Assembly: GCF_033568475.1 (NCBI RefSeq)
Contig: NC_133122.1
Location: 182,547,449 to 182,611,448 of the forward strand
Reading direction: 5' to 3'
Source of the DNA: Henckelia pumila
Lineage: Eukaryota; Streptophyta; Magnoliopsida; Lamiales; Gesneriaceae
Length of the DNA stretch: 64,000 bases
In this document: in pieces, positions 1 through 10,901 of the stretch
How the letters are laid out: each line of letters begins with the position of its first letter
Numbering within the stretch: position 1 is the first letter of the stretch
Program-made: the position numbers and the translations under genes
Notes under the pieces: generated by a model
What the model was told of the DNA's origin: nothing
Seen by the model: only the letters and a program-made list of their open reading frames with translations
Database searches by the model: none

Positions 1-764
1 ACGAAATGATAGCATACTTTACAAGCAAGGATTATGGAAGGTTAATTTTTTTATTAGATATTTTACAGCCAGTGGTGAGGCCAACAGAGATAAAACGAGA
101 AATCTCTAGTTTCATGTAAATTTGTTAAGCTTCAAATTTGTTCCCCAAAACCCTTTTGAGTCGTCAGGATTATGTTAGTTCATGGCTGACCACAAGCCAA
201 CTAGCAAAAACTAGGATTAGAGATATCTGCGTTTCGTTACAACTTCATTTTACCAAGGTATCCTGCTTAACAAGAGCTTCTCATTGGAGAAGTAAAAGAT
301 CTTTTAAGAGCTTACTTATTGACATACAAGTACGAGCTAAAATAATAAGTCCACTAGCATCACATAATATAGTTTGATGAAAGATTTTATTTCGTTCATT
401 AACATGTCAAAGCATCTGATATTCTACCATTCTTACGAGATTGATTGGTTCCTAAGATGCCATCATAAATAACCGAAAACCCCTTTACTAAATATCTAGA
501 AATCTAACTCATCAAGAAGATTCAAATATATCATTTTTTGAAATGTGGAAAAAAAAAGAAATTTCTTTTTAGTGTTTCCCATCACGACAAGAACTTTCTC
601 ATTGTTTTTGTCAGACCTTGAATACTCCACCATTTTGCTGATGGAGGAATCTATGGCCTGATATATGAAGATTCAAATGGAATTTCTGATAATGAAAGCA
701 AGCCCCGTTTTTTTTTCCCAGTTAAGGATCACTATAATCTAGTATAGAACAAGGTAAACTGTAC
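1..764 (-). other. Intron of HCF145 homologue, running off the window
   Basis: The last visible HCF145 exon ends with a GT donor at 761-764 (read on the minus strand). No continuation of the second START-like domain was found between here and base 1. The next exon expected for the family, the one after the NNKVRILQ segment, is therefore outside the window. I see no other gene in this stretch; the short open frames have no recognisable motif. Confidence 0.6.
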
Positions 765-3321
765 CTGGAGAATGCGGACTTTGTTGTTTTCTCGAGATAA
801 AACCTTGCTGATCGCTAAATTTGGAACTATCCTGTGGTAGTTTCAGGAGCAATAAGATAATAGAACTTCGGTACAAACCCATAGCTCCAGACTGATTAAT
901 TTCATTCATATAATCCAAAGAACAGGTAATAGAAATATTAATAGCAATCTCTACAGTCACAAATTTGCCTAGTCAAACAATAAACTTTCATAGAGTCCTT
1001 GCAAAATTAAAATTCTATACAGTACTAATTAGAAGAAATTCTATCATTTACGATAGATCGCTAGGAAATGTCACCGTGAGATTTCTTGGTGAAGTTTAGA
1101 ATATATGGGTTGTCGTCAAGTTGTACAAAATAATTTACACAAGGGCTTACTCAGGAAGACTTTCATAAGTTGTGAGAACATCCCATACTTCACGAACTGG
1201 AGCTTTTACTGTTATGCAGGCAAGGACACACCTATGAACACCTCCATCTTCCTTCATTCAAAATTGAATCCGTTAATAGAGTAACAAGAGGTTAACCTAA
1301 TAACTCAGAGGTAGAGCTAATGTTTTTACAAGACAACATATCTCAGGTTCGAGTCACACGCGTGAGTGTGAATTTTTCTATTTCAAAATTTACAAACACA
1401 AATAACTTCACTTATGATGGTGAACGTGTTATAGTATTCATCAATACCAGTAAGCCATCAAATCTACGGAGATGAACTTCGTCCACCATGCATGGCCTGT
1501 CAATTGGACAAGACTTCCCAAAGATTCCCCAGTTAGTGCTTAATTCACCAGTTGAAGGGGATAACGGACCAAAGGAAGCATTTTTCACAATGACTGCACC
1601 ATCGCTGCTTCCAAGAGCAAGAGGATACACAGAAGACTCGCTCAAGGAATTTTGAGAGAGAACAGTACTCTGATTTCCTTCAAAATCACTTTCTGAACGG
1701 CATGCTATGGCTCGAAGATTTATAGGAAGATCAGATCTAATAATCCTCTCCAGAAATATTGCAGGGAAATTGAACCTCGGTATGACTTCCACTTCATAAC
1801 TCAAAGTTGTGGTCGAAGACCTTTAAAATGCAACGATGGAAGCAAAAAAAATTAGAAAAACAAAATAAACTTGTAACTGGATATAAAAAGGACAATGATT
1901 AACTTCCAATGATTAACTTCCAGCTCAATCATTATAAATTTTACCAGTAGTTAAAGGAACAGGATAATAATGTGTTTGGCTAATGATATTGTTCTCTATG
2001 ATCAAAAGCTCAATTAAACATAACTAATTATTCAAGGAACAGCTGGATGACAAGTGTATCCATGCTTAGGTATACTATGAGGTTTCCCAGAAGTAGAAAA
2101 TGATGAGAAAAATAACTAGCTCGCCTACGAAAACAAGTTCTTGACTTTTCCTAGCAAAACAATGGAAGCTTATCTTGAAAAATACATCTTTTTCAACATG
2201 CAACAGCGAAGATACAAATGAGAATGGGAAGAAAAATAAACCTACCCTTTCTGAGACTTAACAGACCATTTGCCTTCAAATTTCTTGAAATCTCCATCAA
2301 CCATAGAAAAGTGAAGTTCACAGTCATTTTCCTACATTAAAGACGGGGGTAAGAGACACAGGTGATTCCGTAAACAGAAACTTATACATAAAACTGTACA
2401 GCTACAGCCTACATGTCTACCTAATACATTCATACAGATGTGTATACTTCAATCAATGGAATCACCTTTCCACTTTCCAAACCTCTTCAGTGTAATGTTT
2501 ACTTCTGAATATACTTGCATTTAACAATTGGTAGATTCATATCTACTTCACATTCAAAATAAAATGTACATACAGAATTGAGAAATTCTTGAAGATCCAA
2601 CACCACACGAGCTTCTATATGCCAATACAGTGCCCTTTGCAAGCCTCTTTGCTCCAACCATATCCGCCCTGGATGTGGACAAGGGATTCTCCCACTGACA
2701 CGATATTCAAAGCGAAACACATTCAAAGAACAGCATTAATCAAGTAAACTACATCAAATTCTATCTCATAATTAACAAAAAGAGTGCGGTCCAAAATTAT
2801 TGAACGACAACCAAAGTAATCCAGATTGCTACCTCGCATTTAAACAATCAAGACCGGTAGTACATTTCATGAAACGAAAATCAAAAGCTTATCCGCAGAT
2901 CGAGTTACCTGCTTACTAGATTTGGTATGAAATCAGCAAGCCTTTCATAATCGGTGAGAGCATTCCAAACTGATCCAACATCGGCATTAACTGATATCTC
3001 AGCTTTTATTCTGCGTTCCCTCCAGGATATGACTTCCACTTCACAATCCACGGTTCTTTCTCCTAAAATCACCTCCTCCTCCTCCTCCTCCTCCGCAACT
3101 TTTACTTCTTTTTCCTTTTTCTTGTTCTGTACTCTGCTTTTTTCAGGAGAACTCTCATTTTGATACTGGATGATCTCGGAATTCCATTCTGGCGTCCCCG
3201 CACTAGCAAATGAAGAAAGAGCAATGCATGTGTGTGGAAAAGGCTTGTTCTTGTAAAGAATCAGGGATTGTTGTTTGTGGGATTTGAAGTAATAACTCTG
3301 TGGTGGGATGCAATGGATCAT
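765..3321 (-). CDS. HCF145: HCF145-like START/polyketide-cyclase protein (5' part)
   Basis: Six exons read on the minus strand: 3321-2909, 2694-2574, 2331-2246, 1820-1448, 1251-1151 and 831-765. All junctions have GT/AG and keep phase, giving 387 residues. The N-terminus looks like a plastid transit peptide. An acidic run (about residues 75-83) precedes a START-like (SRPBCC) domain with WNALTDYERLADFIPNL and IPCPHPGRIWLEQRGLQRAL. A linker with VDEVHLRRFDGLL leads to a second START-like domain starting near VREVWDVLTTYESLPEIVPN. This layout matches Arabidopsis At5g08720 (HCF145), which stabilises the plastid psaA-psaB-rps14 transcript; its C-terminal RNA-binding TMR repeats would be beyond base 1. 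The start was chosen as the first ATG ahead of the transit-like segment. No break is seen. Family assignment is from remembered homologues; exon edges are read from the sequence. Confidence 0.85.
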
Positions 3322-3488
3322 GGAGAAGGAGCGTAGCGTGGGAGAGACGAGAATCTTTGTTCGTTTTCATTGAATATTTCTTGACCATGAATTCTTGGAG
3401 GTTTTTGGCGTTTTCGAGTGGATGATGCGACCCTTGGCGGTGCTTGGGAGAAGTTTTTAGCGCCTCACGTTTTATCCGCACCCGCTGA

Positions 3489-3928
3489 TTTTTTATGATA
3501 GGATATGGTTACGTTAAAGTTGTGAGTTTGGTATATGTCGCTTGCTGGGCACTATTTTTTGGGTGATGTGTAACTCTATGATTTGTTAAATTTAGTGGGT
3601 CCCACATGAGGTCCACTGATTTTAACCAATCATGAGCCGCCACGTCACCCGCTGGGCACTACCCCGCGGGTAGCATCTACTCAACCAAAGTAGTGATACA
3701 TCTTTACTATTTCTTTTTTTTTTTACGTGGGACCCGCAGCCGCTATCTCTTCGTGCGCTCTGGATGACTAACGTAATAGTCTGCAAACTAGACCCAAGGC
3801 TTGCCAAGAAAATGTTGGCAGGGAGAATCAAATTCCTGACCTATGGTCAAGAGTTCACCTAATCCACCAACTTGGACACCTCTTGGAGGCTACTATTTTT
3901 TTTTTTTATGATAGGACATGGTTACGTT
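3489..3928. repeat. 27-bp direct repeat pair flanking a 386-bp segment
   Basis: Copies at 3489-3515 and 3902-3928 match at 26 of 27 positions, with core ATGATAGGA(T/C)ATGGTTACGTT. They bracket the HCF145 upstream region that holds the SINE at 3713-3890. The repeat is longer than the SINE target duplication and separate from it, so it probably marks a local duplication or an older insertion. Confidence 0.75.
3713..3890 (-). mobile_element. tRNA-derived SINE, A-tailed
   Basis: On the minus strand the element carries an A-box match, TGGTGGATTAG (3859-3869), then a degenerate B-box region (3825-3836), and ends in an A-tail seen as a T run at 3714-3724. It is flanked by 8-bp direct repeats TACTATTT at 3705-3712 and 3891-3898, as expected for target-primed insertion. 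Length is 178 bp. The element lies about 400 bp upstream of the HCF145 start and could affect its promoter; that is inference. Confidence 0.65.
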
Positions 3929-4009
3929 CTCTAGTATTTTTAATTTAATAGTTGAGGGTATTTTTTTTTTGAAACTATAGTCGAGGATATTAAAAACTAT
4001 TTTTGGTAC

Positions 4010-4476
4010 TGTTGGTCCCAGGTGCGGCATTACGAGATAGAAACTATGGAAATTGAAGAATAAAATAGACACCAAGATTTACGTGGAAAACCCCCAAAAA
4101 TTATTAGGGTAAAAACCACGGGTAAGACCAAAAGATTTCACTATAATATTTGGAGAATTACAACCTCTCTCTGTGTTTCCAAAGAGACACTCACTTTCTT
4201 ATACAGGAGAAAACCTATCTCACAAATATATAGAAATAACTAGGGAGAGAAGAAATGCACTCAAGAACAGAAGAATGCTTGAGGCTGAGGGATGATCCTG
4301 AAATGCCGAGGGAAGACACTATTTATAGTGAGGATTCTCGTCTGAACACGGCATAGTCATGAGAAAGGAAATTCATTGTGAATTTCCTTCACACTTTCCG
4401 TCCATTTTCTGCCTACCATATTTGAATATGTAACACATGCATTTAATGCATGTCTCTCATGTGTCTTTTGCTGACA
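4010..4476 (-). repeat. 3' LTR of the copia element
   Basis: This 467-bp LTR starts TG and ends CA. Compared with the other LTR it has about 42 extra bases (starting around 4348, after CTGAACAC) between short ACAC repeats. The other copy probably lost this segment by slippage or microhomology deletion. Several single-base differences are also visible, so the insertion is not very recent. Confidence 0.95.
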
Positions 4477-4488
4477 TTTCTCCCACTT
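4477..4488 (-). other. Polypurine tract of the copia element
   Basis: On the minus strand the bases next to the 3' LTR read AAGTGGGAGAAA, a purine-rich primer for plus-strand DNA synthesis. Its position touching the LTR edge is as expected. Confidence 0.8.
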
Positions 4489-4551
4489 GGAGATTTGATT
4501 GAGAATCAAACACATCTCCACACATCCTTTCAATCTTGCCATTCCCGCTGC

Positions 4552-7500
4552 TTACGTTTCTGCTAGGCCACTTGAGGATCTACACCACTCAAACTTCTCT
4601 GTACTCACTGGCTTGGTCAGAAAATCAGCTATGTTATCCTTTGTATGGATCTTCAGCATGTCCACACTTCCTTCCTCTACTACTTCCCGAACAAAGTGAA
4701 ATTGAACTCCAATGTGTTTAGTCCTGAATGAAAGGCTGGATTTCTTGCAATGTGCAAGGTACTCTGACTGTCACAAAACAGAAGAATCTTTTCTTGTTTG
4801 TGCCCAAGCTCCTCCAATAACCTTTTAATCCATATTGCCTCCTTGCAAGCTTGAGTAGCTGCCATGTATTCTGCTTCCGTTGTAGATAATGTCACAACTG
4901 TTTGCAGTTTTGAAACCCAGCTGACTTCGCCTCCTGCAACTGTAAACACATAACCAGTAGTAGATTTTCTCTTATCTGGATCACCTGCGTAATCTGAATC
5001 CACATAGCCCCTGAGTGTAAAATCTGATCCTCCAAAACATAATGCAGCATCCGAGGTACCCTTAATGTATCTAAGGATCCTCTTAACCGTGCTCCAATGC
5101 TCTTGTCCAGGATTCGCCATATACCGACTGACTGCTTCCACTGCTTGTGCAATGTCTGGTCTAGTACAGATCATAGCGAACATTAAACTTCCCACTGCTG
5201 ATGCATACGGTACTCGAGACATCTCCATCTTCTCTGCTTTACGGCTAGGACACATCTCAGAAGATAACTTGAAGTTAATAGGAAGAGGGGTTGAAATTGG
5301 CTTACTATCTTGCATGTTGAAGCGCTGCAAGACTTTCTTCAAATAATTTTTCTGGGAAAGCCAAATCTTCCTATTGCTTCTGTCTCGGTGAACTTGCATC
5401 CCTATAATCTTGTTTGCTGGTCCCAAGTCCTTCATATCAAATTCCCTAGCCAACTGTGCCTTCAATTCTTGGACCCGGTCTTTGTTGGGGTCTGCTACCA
5501 ACATGTCGTCCATGTACAACAGCAAAATGATATAATCATCATCACCAAACCTCTTGAAATATGTACAAGGATCTGCACTGAGTCTGTTGTACCCAAGGCT
5601 CATGATATAGGAATCAAATCTCTTGTACCAACACCTCGGCGCCTGTTTGAGACCGTACAGAGATTTGTTCAACCTGCAAACCAATTTCTCTTTGTCTTTT
5701 TCTGCAAAACCTTCTGGCTGGAGCATATAAATTTCTTCTTCAAGATCGCCATGAAGAAATGCCGTTTTCACATCTAGCTGTTCTAGATGTAGGTCAAACA
5801 CCGCACACAATGCCAATACTACCCTGACTGTTGAAAGTCGAACCACAGGAGAACATATCTCATTGAAGTCAATACCTTCTTTCTGAGCATACCCTTTGAC
5901 AACCAATCTCGCACAATACCGCTCCATTTGGTTATTGTCATCACGCTTGAACTTATAGACCCATCTGTTACCGATAGCTTTCCTCCCTCGTGGTAGTAAA
6001 ACAAGATCCCAAGTTTTGTTTCTGTTCAATGCTTCCAATTCTTCCTGCATCGCTGTCATCCACAGGGATACATCCGAGCTTTGAGTAGCCTCATGAAAAC
6101 TCGATGACTCATCATCCTCTGTTAATAGACAATATGCAATGTTGCTTTCAGTGACATAATCTAAAAGCCAACCTGGTGGTCTTCTCTCTCGAGTTGACTA
6201 CCTCACTTTGGAAACCTCTGACTCAACTGATTCTTGTTCCTCGTGCTCCGGTACTGCTTCACAAGAAACTTGATCTTCGTCTGTATTATTTTCCACCTGA
6301 ATGATAGTAGTTTCTGAATTCAGTGTGTCTTTGTCTCCCTTCACTTTATCTTCCTCGAAGATAACATCTCTGCTGATGATAAGCTTGTGTACATTAGGAT
6401 CCCACAAGCGAAACCCCTTTACTCCATCAGCATAGCTCAAGAAGATACACTTTCTGGATTTAGAATCCAACTTCGATCTTTCTTGTTCATTGTACATAAC
6501 GTACACCGGACTTCCAAATGTATGTAATCGAGAATAATTAGCTGGCTTGCCAGTCCACACCTCCATCGGAGTCTTCAAATCAATCGCCACTGAAGGAGAA
6601 TGATTGATGATATAAGAAGCGGTTTTGACTACTTCTGCCCAAAATGACTTTGGTAGATCCGCAGTACTCAACATGGCCCTTGTTTTGTCCAACAAAGTTC
6701 TGTTCATTCGCTCCGCCACTCCATTCTGCTGAGGCGTTTAAGCCGTCATGAACTGTCTTTTGATGCCCTCATGCTGACAGAATACATCAAATTCATCACT
6801 GGTATATTCTCCTCCATTGTCCGTCCTCAAACACTTGATTTTCTTGTCAGAATCAAGTTCAACCCGCGCTTTAAAAACTTTGAAGACTTCAAAAACATCT
6901 GACTTCTTCTTGATTGGATACACCCAACATATCCTAGAGAAATCATCAATAAACGAGACAAAGTATCTCGCTCCTCCTAGGGACACCACCGGTGCTTGCC
7001 AAATATCAGAATGAATTAGCTCCAATATGCCTTTGCTTTTGGCAGTAGACATGCCAAACTTTAATCTGTGTTGTTTACTGGTAACACAATGCTCACAAAA
7101 GGATAGATTCACTTTTGTAAGCCCCGGCAACAGCTTTCGTTCTGAGAGAATCTTCATTCCTCGTTCTGACATATGCCCAAGCTTTCTATGCCACAACACT
7201 GTTGATTCTTCCCCCGAACCAATTGATGCAGCAGCTAGTTCCGCCTCTTTGTGTGTTTCCCCCAACAATACATACAGATTTGCATCAAACTTTTCCGCCT
7301 TCATAACCACAAGCGCGCCTTTCACAATCTTCATTGATCCCTTTCTCGATACGGGTTTTGCACCCAATATCATCCAGTTGCCCCAAAGACAAAAGATTTT
7401 TTGTCAGGCCCTTCACATGTCGTACCTCCTGTATGGTGCGAATAGTACCATCAAACATTTTGATTTTAATGGTACCGACCCCAGCGATTTCCAAGGCATG

Positions 7501-8454
7501 ATCGTTTCCCATGAATACAGATCCTCCTGAGACTGGTTCATACTGGTCAAACCATTCTCTCCTTGACGTCATATGCCACGTCGCTCCTGAATCCATAATC
7601 CATGCATTACAAAATTTGTGTCTGCCTTCCGCAACCGTTGCTGCTTCGCTGAATAATATTTCACCACTTCCTGAAGTACTGGCCACATTTCCTTGAGATC
7701 CCTTTTCGATGCTCTTCGTACATTCTCTCTTAAAGTGCCCTTTACCGCCACATTTAAAGCAGTAAATATTTTTCTTCTTACTTCTTGACTTTGATCTACC
7801 ATATCTGTGGCTCCCACTGGAGTCACGCTCCGTCAATCTTCCTCTCGTCATCGGTAAAGCCTCTGCTTTCTTCGACGTTGCCAACCTATCTTCCTTGTTC
7901 CTTCGACGACTCTCTTCTCCAAGAACCGCAGTTAAGACGTCGTCAAAATTTAAATTATCCGAAAGAACATTGTTGGTAATATTGATGATGAGTTGATCGT
8001 ATGAATCTGGTAGACTTTGAAGTAGAAGCTCCGCACGTTCTTTTTTCTCTATTTTATGCCCCATAGACGTGAGCCGAGAAAATAGAGTATTCAATGTGTT
8101 GATATGGTCAGTCATCGATGAGGATTCCGCCATCCGAAGAGTATAAAGCTTTCTCTTTAGGAAAATCTTGTTGTGTAGTGACTTGACCTCGTACAATTTT
8201 GTCAGAGTATCCCAAATAACTCTTGCGCTTTTTATTTCCGAGATACTTGACAAAACTTCATCCGCTATCGCCAAGTGCAAATTGGCAACAGCATTGTGAT
8301 TCATCTCATTCCACTTTTGATCGTCCGTGACATCCGCCGGTCTATCTCCAATAGCTGCCAAGCAACGCTCCTTTGTTAGAATTGCTTGCACCTTCAATTT
8401 CCACAGCAAAAAATTGCTTCCATTGAACTTTTCTATCTCGTATTTTGCCGTCAT
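4552..8454 (-). pseudogene. Copia Gag-Pol polyprotein, disabled
   Basis: Reading from 8454: Gag (MTAKYEIEKFNGSNF), a CCHC knuckle CFKCGGKGHFKREC, protease DSGATWHMTS, the pre-integrase HRKLGHMS motif, integrase (HSDIW and TDNGGEY, then AERMNRTLLD), RT with LLLYMDDML, and RNase H with the DSQSTLHIARNPAFHS segment. Lesions are an extra base near 7334 (frame change after the protease), a TAA at about 6738 in the integrase, a TAG at about 6198 between integrase and RT, and a lost base near 4724 in RNase H. After the last shift the other frame stays open to the stop at 4552. The remaining domains look well conserved, so decay is moderate. Confidence 0.95.
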
Positions 8455-8570
8455 CTTGACTACAATAATCCTGCCTTATAAAATCTTCAAAAAATCTTTT
8501 CTGATGTGGAAGATCAGTCAAAGCTGCAACCACAGAGCATACTCAGAATTTTAAGAAATTTTATGCCAAG

Positions 8571-8582
8571 GCTCTGATACCA
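8571..8582 (-). other. tRNA-iMet primer binding site
   Basis: The minus strand reads TGGTATCAGAGC two bases inside the 5' LTR. This matches the 3' end complement of plant initiator tRNA-Met, the usual primer for Ty1/copia elements. Confidence 0.92.
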
Positions 8583-8584
8583 CT

Positions 8585-9008
8585 TGTTGGTCCCAGGTGC
8601 GGCATTTACGAGATAGAAACTATGAAAATTGAAGAATAAAATAGACACCAAGATTTACGTAGAAAACCCCCAAAAATTATTAGGGTAAAAACCACGGGCA
8701 AGACCAAAAGATTCCACTATAATATTTGGAAAATTACAACCTCTCTCTGTGTTTCCAAAGAGACACTCACTCTCTTATACAGGAGAAAACATATCTCACA
8801 AATATATAAAAATAACTAGGGAGAGAAGAAATGCACTCAAGAACAGAAGAATGCTAGAGGCTGAGGGATGATCCTGAAATGCCGAGGGAAGACACCTATT
8901 TATAGTGAGGATTCTCGTCTGAACACTTTCCGTCCATTTTCTACCTACCATATTTGAATATGTAACACATGCATTTAATGCATGTCTCCCATGTGTCTTT
9001 TGCCGACA
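8585..9008 (-). repeat. 5' LTR of the copia element
   Basis: This 424-bp LTR is nearly identical to 4010-4476 apart from the missing segment near CTGAACACTTTCCG and scattered substitutions. It begins TG and ends CA and touches the GGTAC duplication at 9009-9013. Confidence 0.95.
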
Positions 9009-9013
9009 GGTAC

Positions 9014-9950
9014 TACTTAAACCTACCAAAATCTGTTTCGGGAATTAATTTTGTTCAGTTTGGAAACCTTCTATATTTAAAAAAATTGAAATAAAAAAGA
9101 AACACGGCTACATCACTGTGTCTCACAACCACTTCATCTTATTTGAAATCTCACCAAAAGAGAAATTTCAATGATATCAAACGGCACATGTGAAAACTGA
9201 AAAATTCTATGCTAGCAAGAATCAATGGTCTCAGATGATGTGCAGATCAATTGATTTGATCTGCTGATCAATCAGGTCCATTGATCTGCCCTTTGGTAGC
9301 CAACCCTAAGGGCAGCATAAACAGAACCTTGGCTGTTTCAAAAACAAAAAAAGTCCAACGAAATCCAGACAAATCTTCAACGACATTGCTCAGCAAGGGC
9401 CATTCCAGATGCTCTTCTATCATTAAAAAAGGAGCCTGGCCGATTTGCAAAATTTTCTTCATTGACAAAAAATGGAAGAAAAAAAAACTCAGTAAATTCC
9501 TCGATCTGTTTATGCCTTGTTCGATTTTGATTTACGAATTGATTATGTCGTCCGTGTTGGTTTCGATGTCTCACTTGCAGAATTCTAAAATATGGACTGA
9601 TTTCAAATGTTCTCATTTAATATCAGGAAAATATCTTCCTCTTTTTGGAAAAAAAAACATGAGATGATGAGAAATATCATTCCACTGAGATGATATATTA
9701 TTTACGGTGTCGAATTAGAGATTTTTGGCGTGCAATTTCTATGTTCAATTCAATAGAACTACTAGACATGAAATTTAGTTAGATTTGATTGTACGAGTTA
9801 CTAACCATTCACAACACTTTGATTTTGCAGCTTTTGACGAAGATATGGATTTTCAGGCCGTTCGTTTGAAAGATATTCTTTGAGAGAAAATGCCGAGGAC
9901 AACAATATATAAAGTATTCAGTAATGCTACTGGGGCCATTTAAATATATA
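9014..9950. other. Intergenic, nothing recognised
   Basis: No coding pattern, terminal repeat or structural RNA was recognised in this stretch. Open frames here are short and without motifs. Confidence 0.5.
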
Positions 9951-10153
9951 GGTCTGGTCTTGTTTTCAATTCAATAAAGAGACTCCAGTCAAAGGGTCTC
10001 ATTAAGGGTAAAATTTTTTTAATTCAATAAAAGGGACTCCAGTCAAAGGGTCTCATTAAGGGTAATTTTGTCTTTTCATAATTTTTTTTTTGAAAAAAAA
10101 AACAATTTATGTATAACTTTCACATCTTCCCCCCTCTCCTCTCCCCTTCTCCA

Positions 10154-10202
10154 GGATTCGAACCTGGATCCCCTCCCTTCTTGGGTTCTAACCATTAAGC
10201 CA
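10154..10202 (-). other. tRNA-like Pol III box pair (SINE-like)
   Basis: On the minus strand an A-box match TGGCTTAATGG (10192-10202) is followed by a perfect B-box GGTTCGAATCC (10154-10164). The boxes are about 28 bases apart, as in tRNA genes and SINEs. No full cloverleaf or acceptor stem can be formed from the flanks, so a SINE remnant or tRNA relic is more likely than a working tRNA gene. Confidence 0.55.
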
Positions 10203-10255
10203 TCAATATTTTTAATAATAATACTAAACAATAAAATATATATACAATGGTTTGG

Positions 10256-10450
10256 GGTGGACCCAAGCCTGGGTCGACCGCGGTCGACCAATCAAGAAGC
10301 ATGGTCGACCCAACTTGGGTCGACCAGCAGCCAGGTCGACCGAAGGGTAGACCCAGACTTGGTCAACCATGGTCGACCGAGCCCAGTCGACCGTGGTCGA
10401 CCCAAGCTGGGTCGACCAAGGTTTGGGTCGACCGCTTTGGGTCAACCCAA
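10256..10450. repeat. Cluster of GGTCGACC palindromes
   Basis: Ten GTCGAC hexamers, most within GGTCGACC, occur in about 175 bp, separated by short variable spacers such as CAACTTGG and CAAGCTG. Mutated copies (GGTCAACC, GGTAGACC) sit among them. The cluster is strongly dyad-symmetric and GC-rich within an AT-rich element. Confidence 0.9.
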
Positions 10451-10577
10451 GTCTAAAAAAAAAATACGAAAAAGTAAAGAAGGAAAGAAGAAGGAAAGAA
10501 GAATGGAAAAAGTAGGAGAAAGAAAATAATATTTTTTATTCAGAGGTCTATTTATTGAATTAAAACCAAGACCAGGT

Positions 10578-10901
10578 TCATATCCCCAAATCTTCCCTAC
10601 TGACAGTGTCTTCAAAATATTATTGAGATATAAATTGCCTCCTTTTGCCTTGCTAAGTTTCAAAAGTTTAAGCATTTCATATCATTTTAATTTAATTTAC
10701 TCTATCACACACTCAAGAATCAAGATACGATATTCATTTACTTCGTTACACCCATAATAGCGAGAACAGCTGGCCGCTAGCTAAAATCACATAAACATAT
10801 TTTATAAATTCATTATATATTAAAATTTATTATATCATTAGGTTACACACGACCATATTTTATAAATTCATTATATTTTATATTTATTTATTACGTTATA
10901 C
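10578..10901. other. AT-rich spacer with a short tandem duplication
   Basis: The string ATATTTTATAAATTCATTAT occurs twice, near 10797 and 10853. No gene or element end was recognised otherwise. Confidence 0.5.

Larger units (their letters stand above)
4010..9008 (-). mobile_element. Full-length Ty1/copia LTR retrotransposon (TNT1/Tork-like)
   Basis: Two LTRs begin TGTTGGTCCCAGG and end in GACA. They are flanked by a perfect 5-bp target duplication, GGTAC, at 4005-4009 and 9009-9013. A tRNA-iMet primer site follows the 5' LTR and a purine tract precedes the 3' LTR, both on the minus strand. The coding order gag, protease, integrase, RT, RNase H is the copia order. The element is complete in structure but its reading frame has four lesions, so it cannot make its own proteins. 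Confidence 0.96.
9951..10577. mobile_element. Terminal-inverted-repeat element with SalI-type palindromes
   Basis: The left end (GGTCTGGTCTTGTTTTCAAT onward, 9951-9990) is an imperfect inverted match of the right end (10543-10577, which ends GAATTAAAACCAAGACCAGG). The outer 35 bases or so pair with a few mismatches. Inside, a segment with AGACTCCAGTCAAAGGGTCTC is tandemly repeated near 9980 and 10035. The superfamily is unclear because no clean target duplication was found. There is no coding capacity; a 153-residue frame across it is repeat-driven. Confidence 0.55.

Noticed and set aside
138-377. Open frame of 79 residues at the left edge
   Set aside because: It lies opposite the HCF145 intron, with no motif or homology signal.
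5310-5777. Plus-strand frame of 155 residues inside the copia element
   Set aside because: It is antisense to the conserved RT domain, whose motifs on the minus strand explain the open frame.
10154-10202. Functional tRNA gene
   Set aside because: A and B boxes are present, but no acceptor stem or anticodon arm can be formed from the flanks.
10068-10529. Open frame of 153 residues across the palindrome cluster
   Set aside because: The residues come from the GGTCGACC repeat read through in frame (RPRSTNQ, GRPRFGSTAL); it is a repeat artefact.
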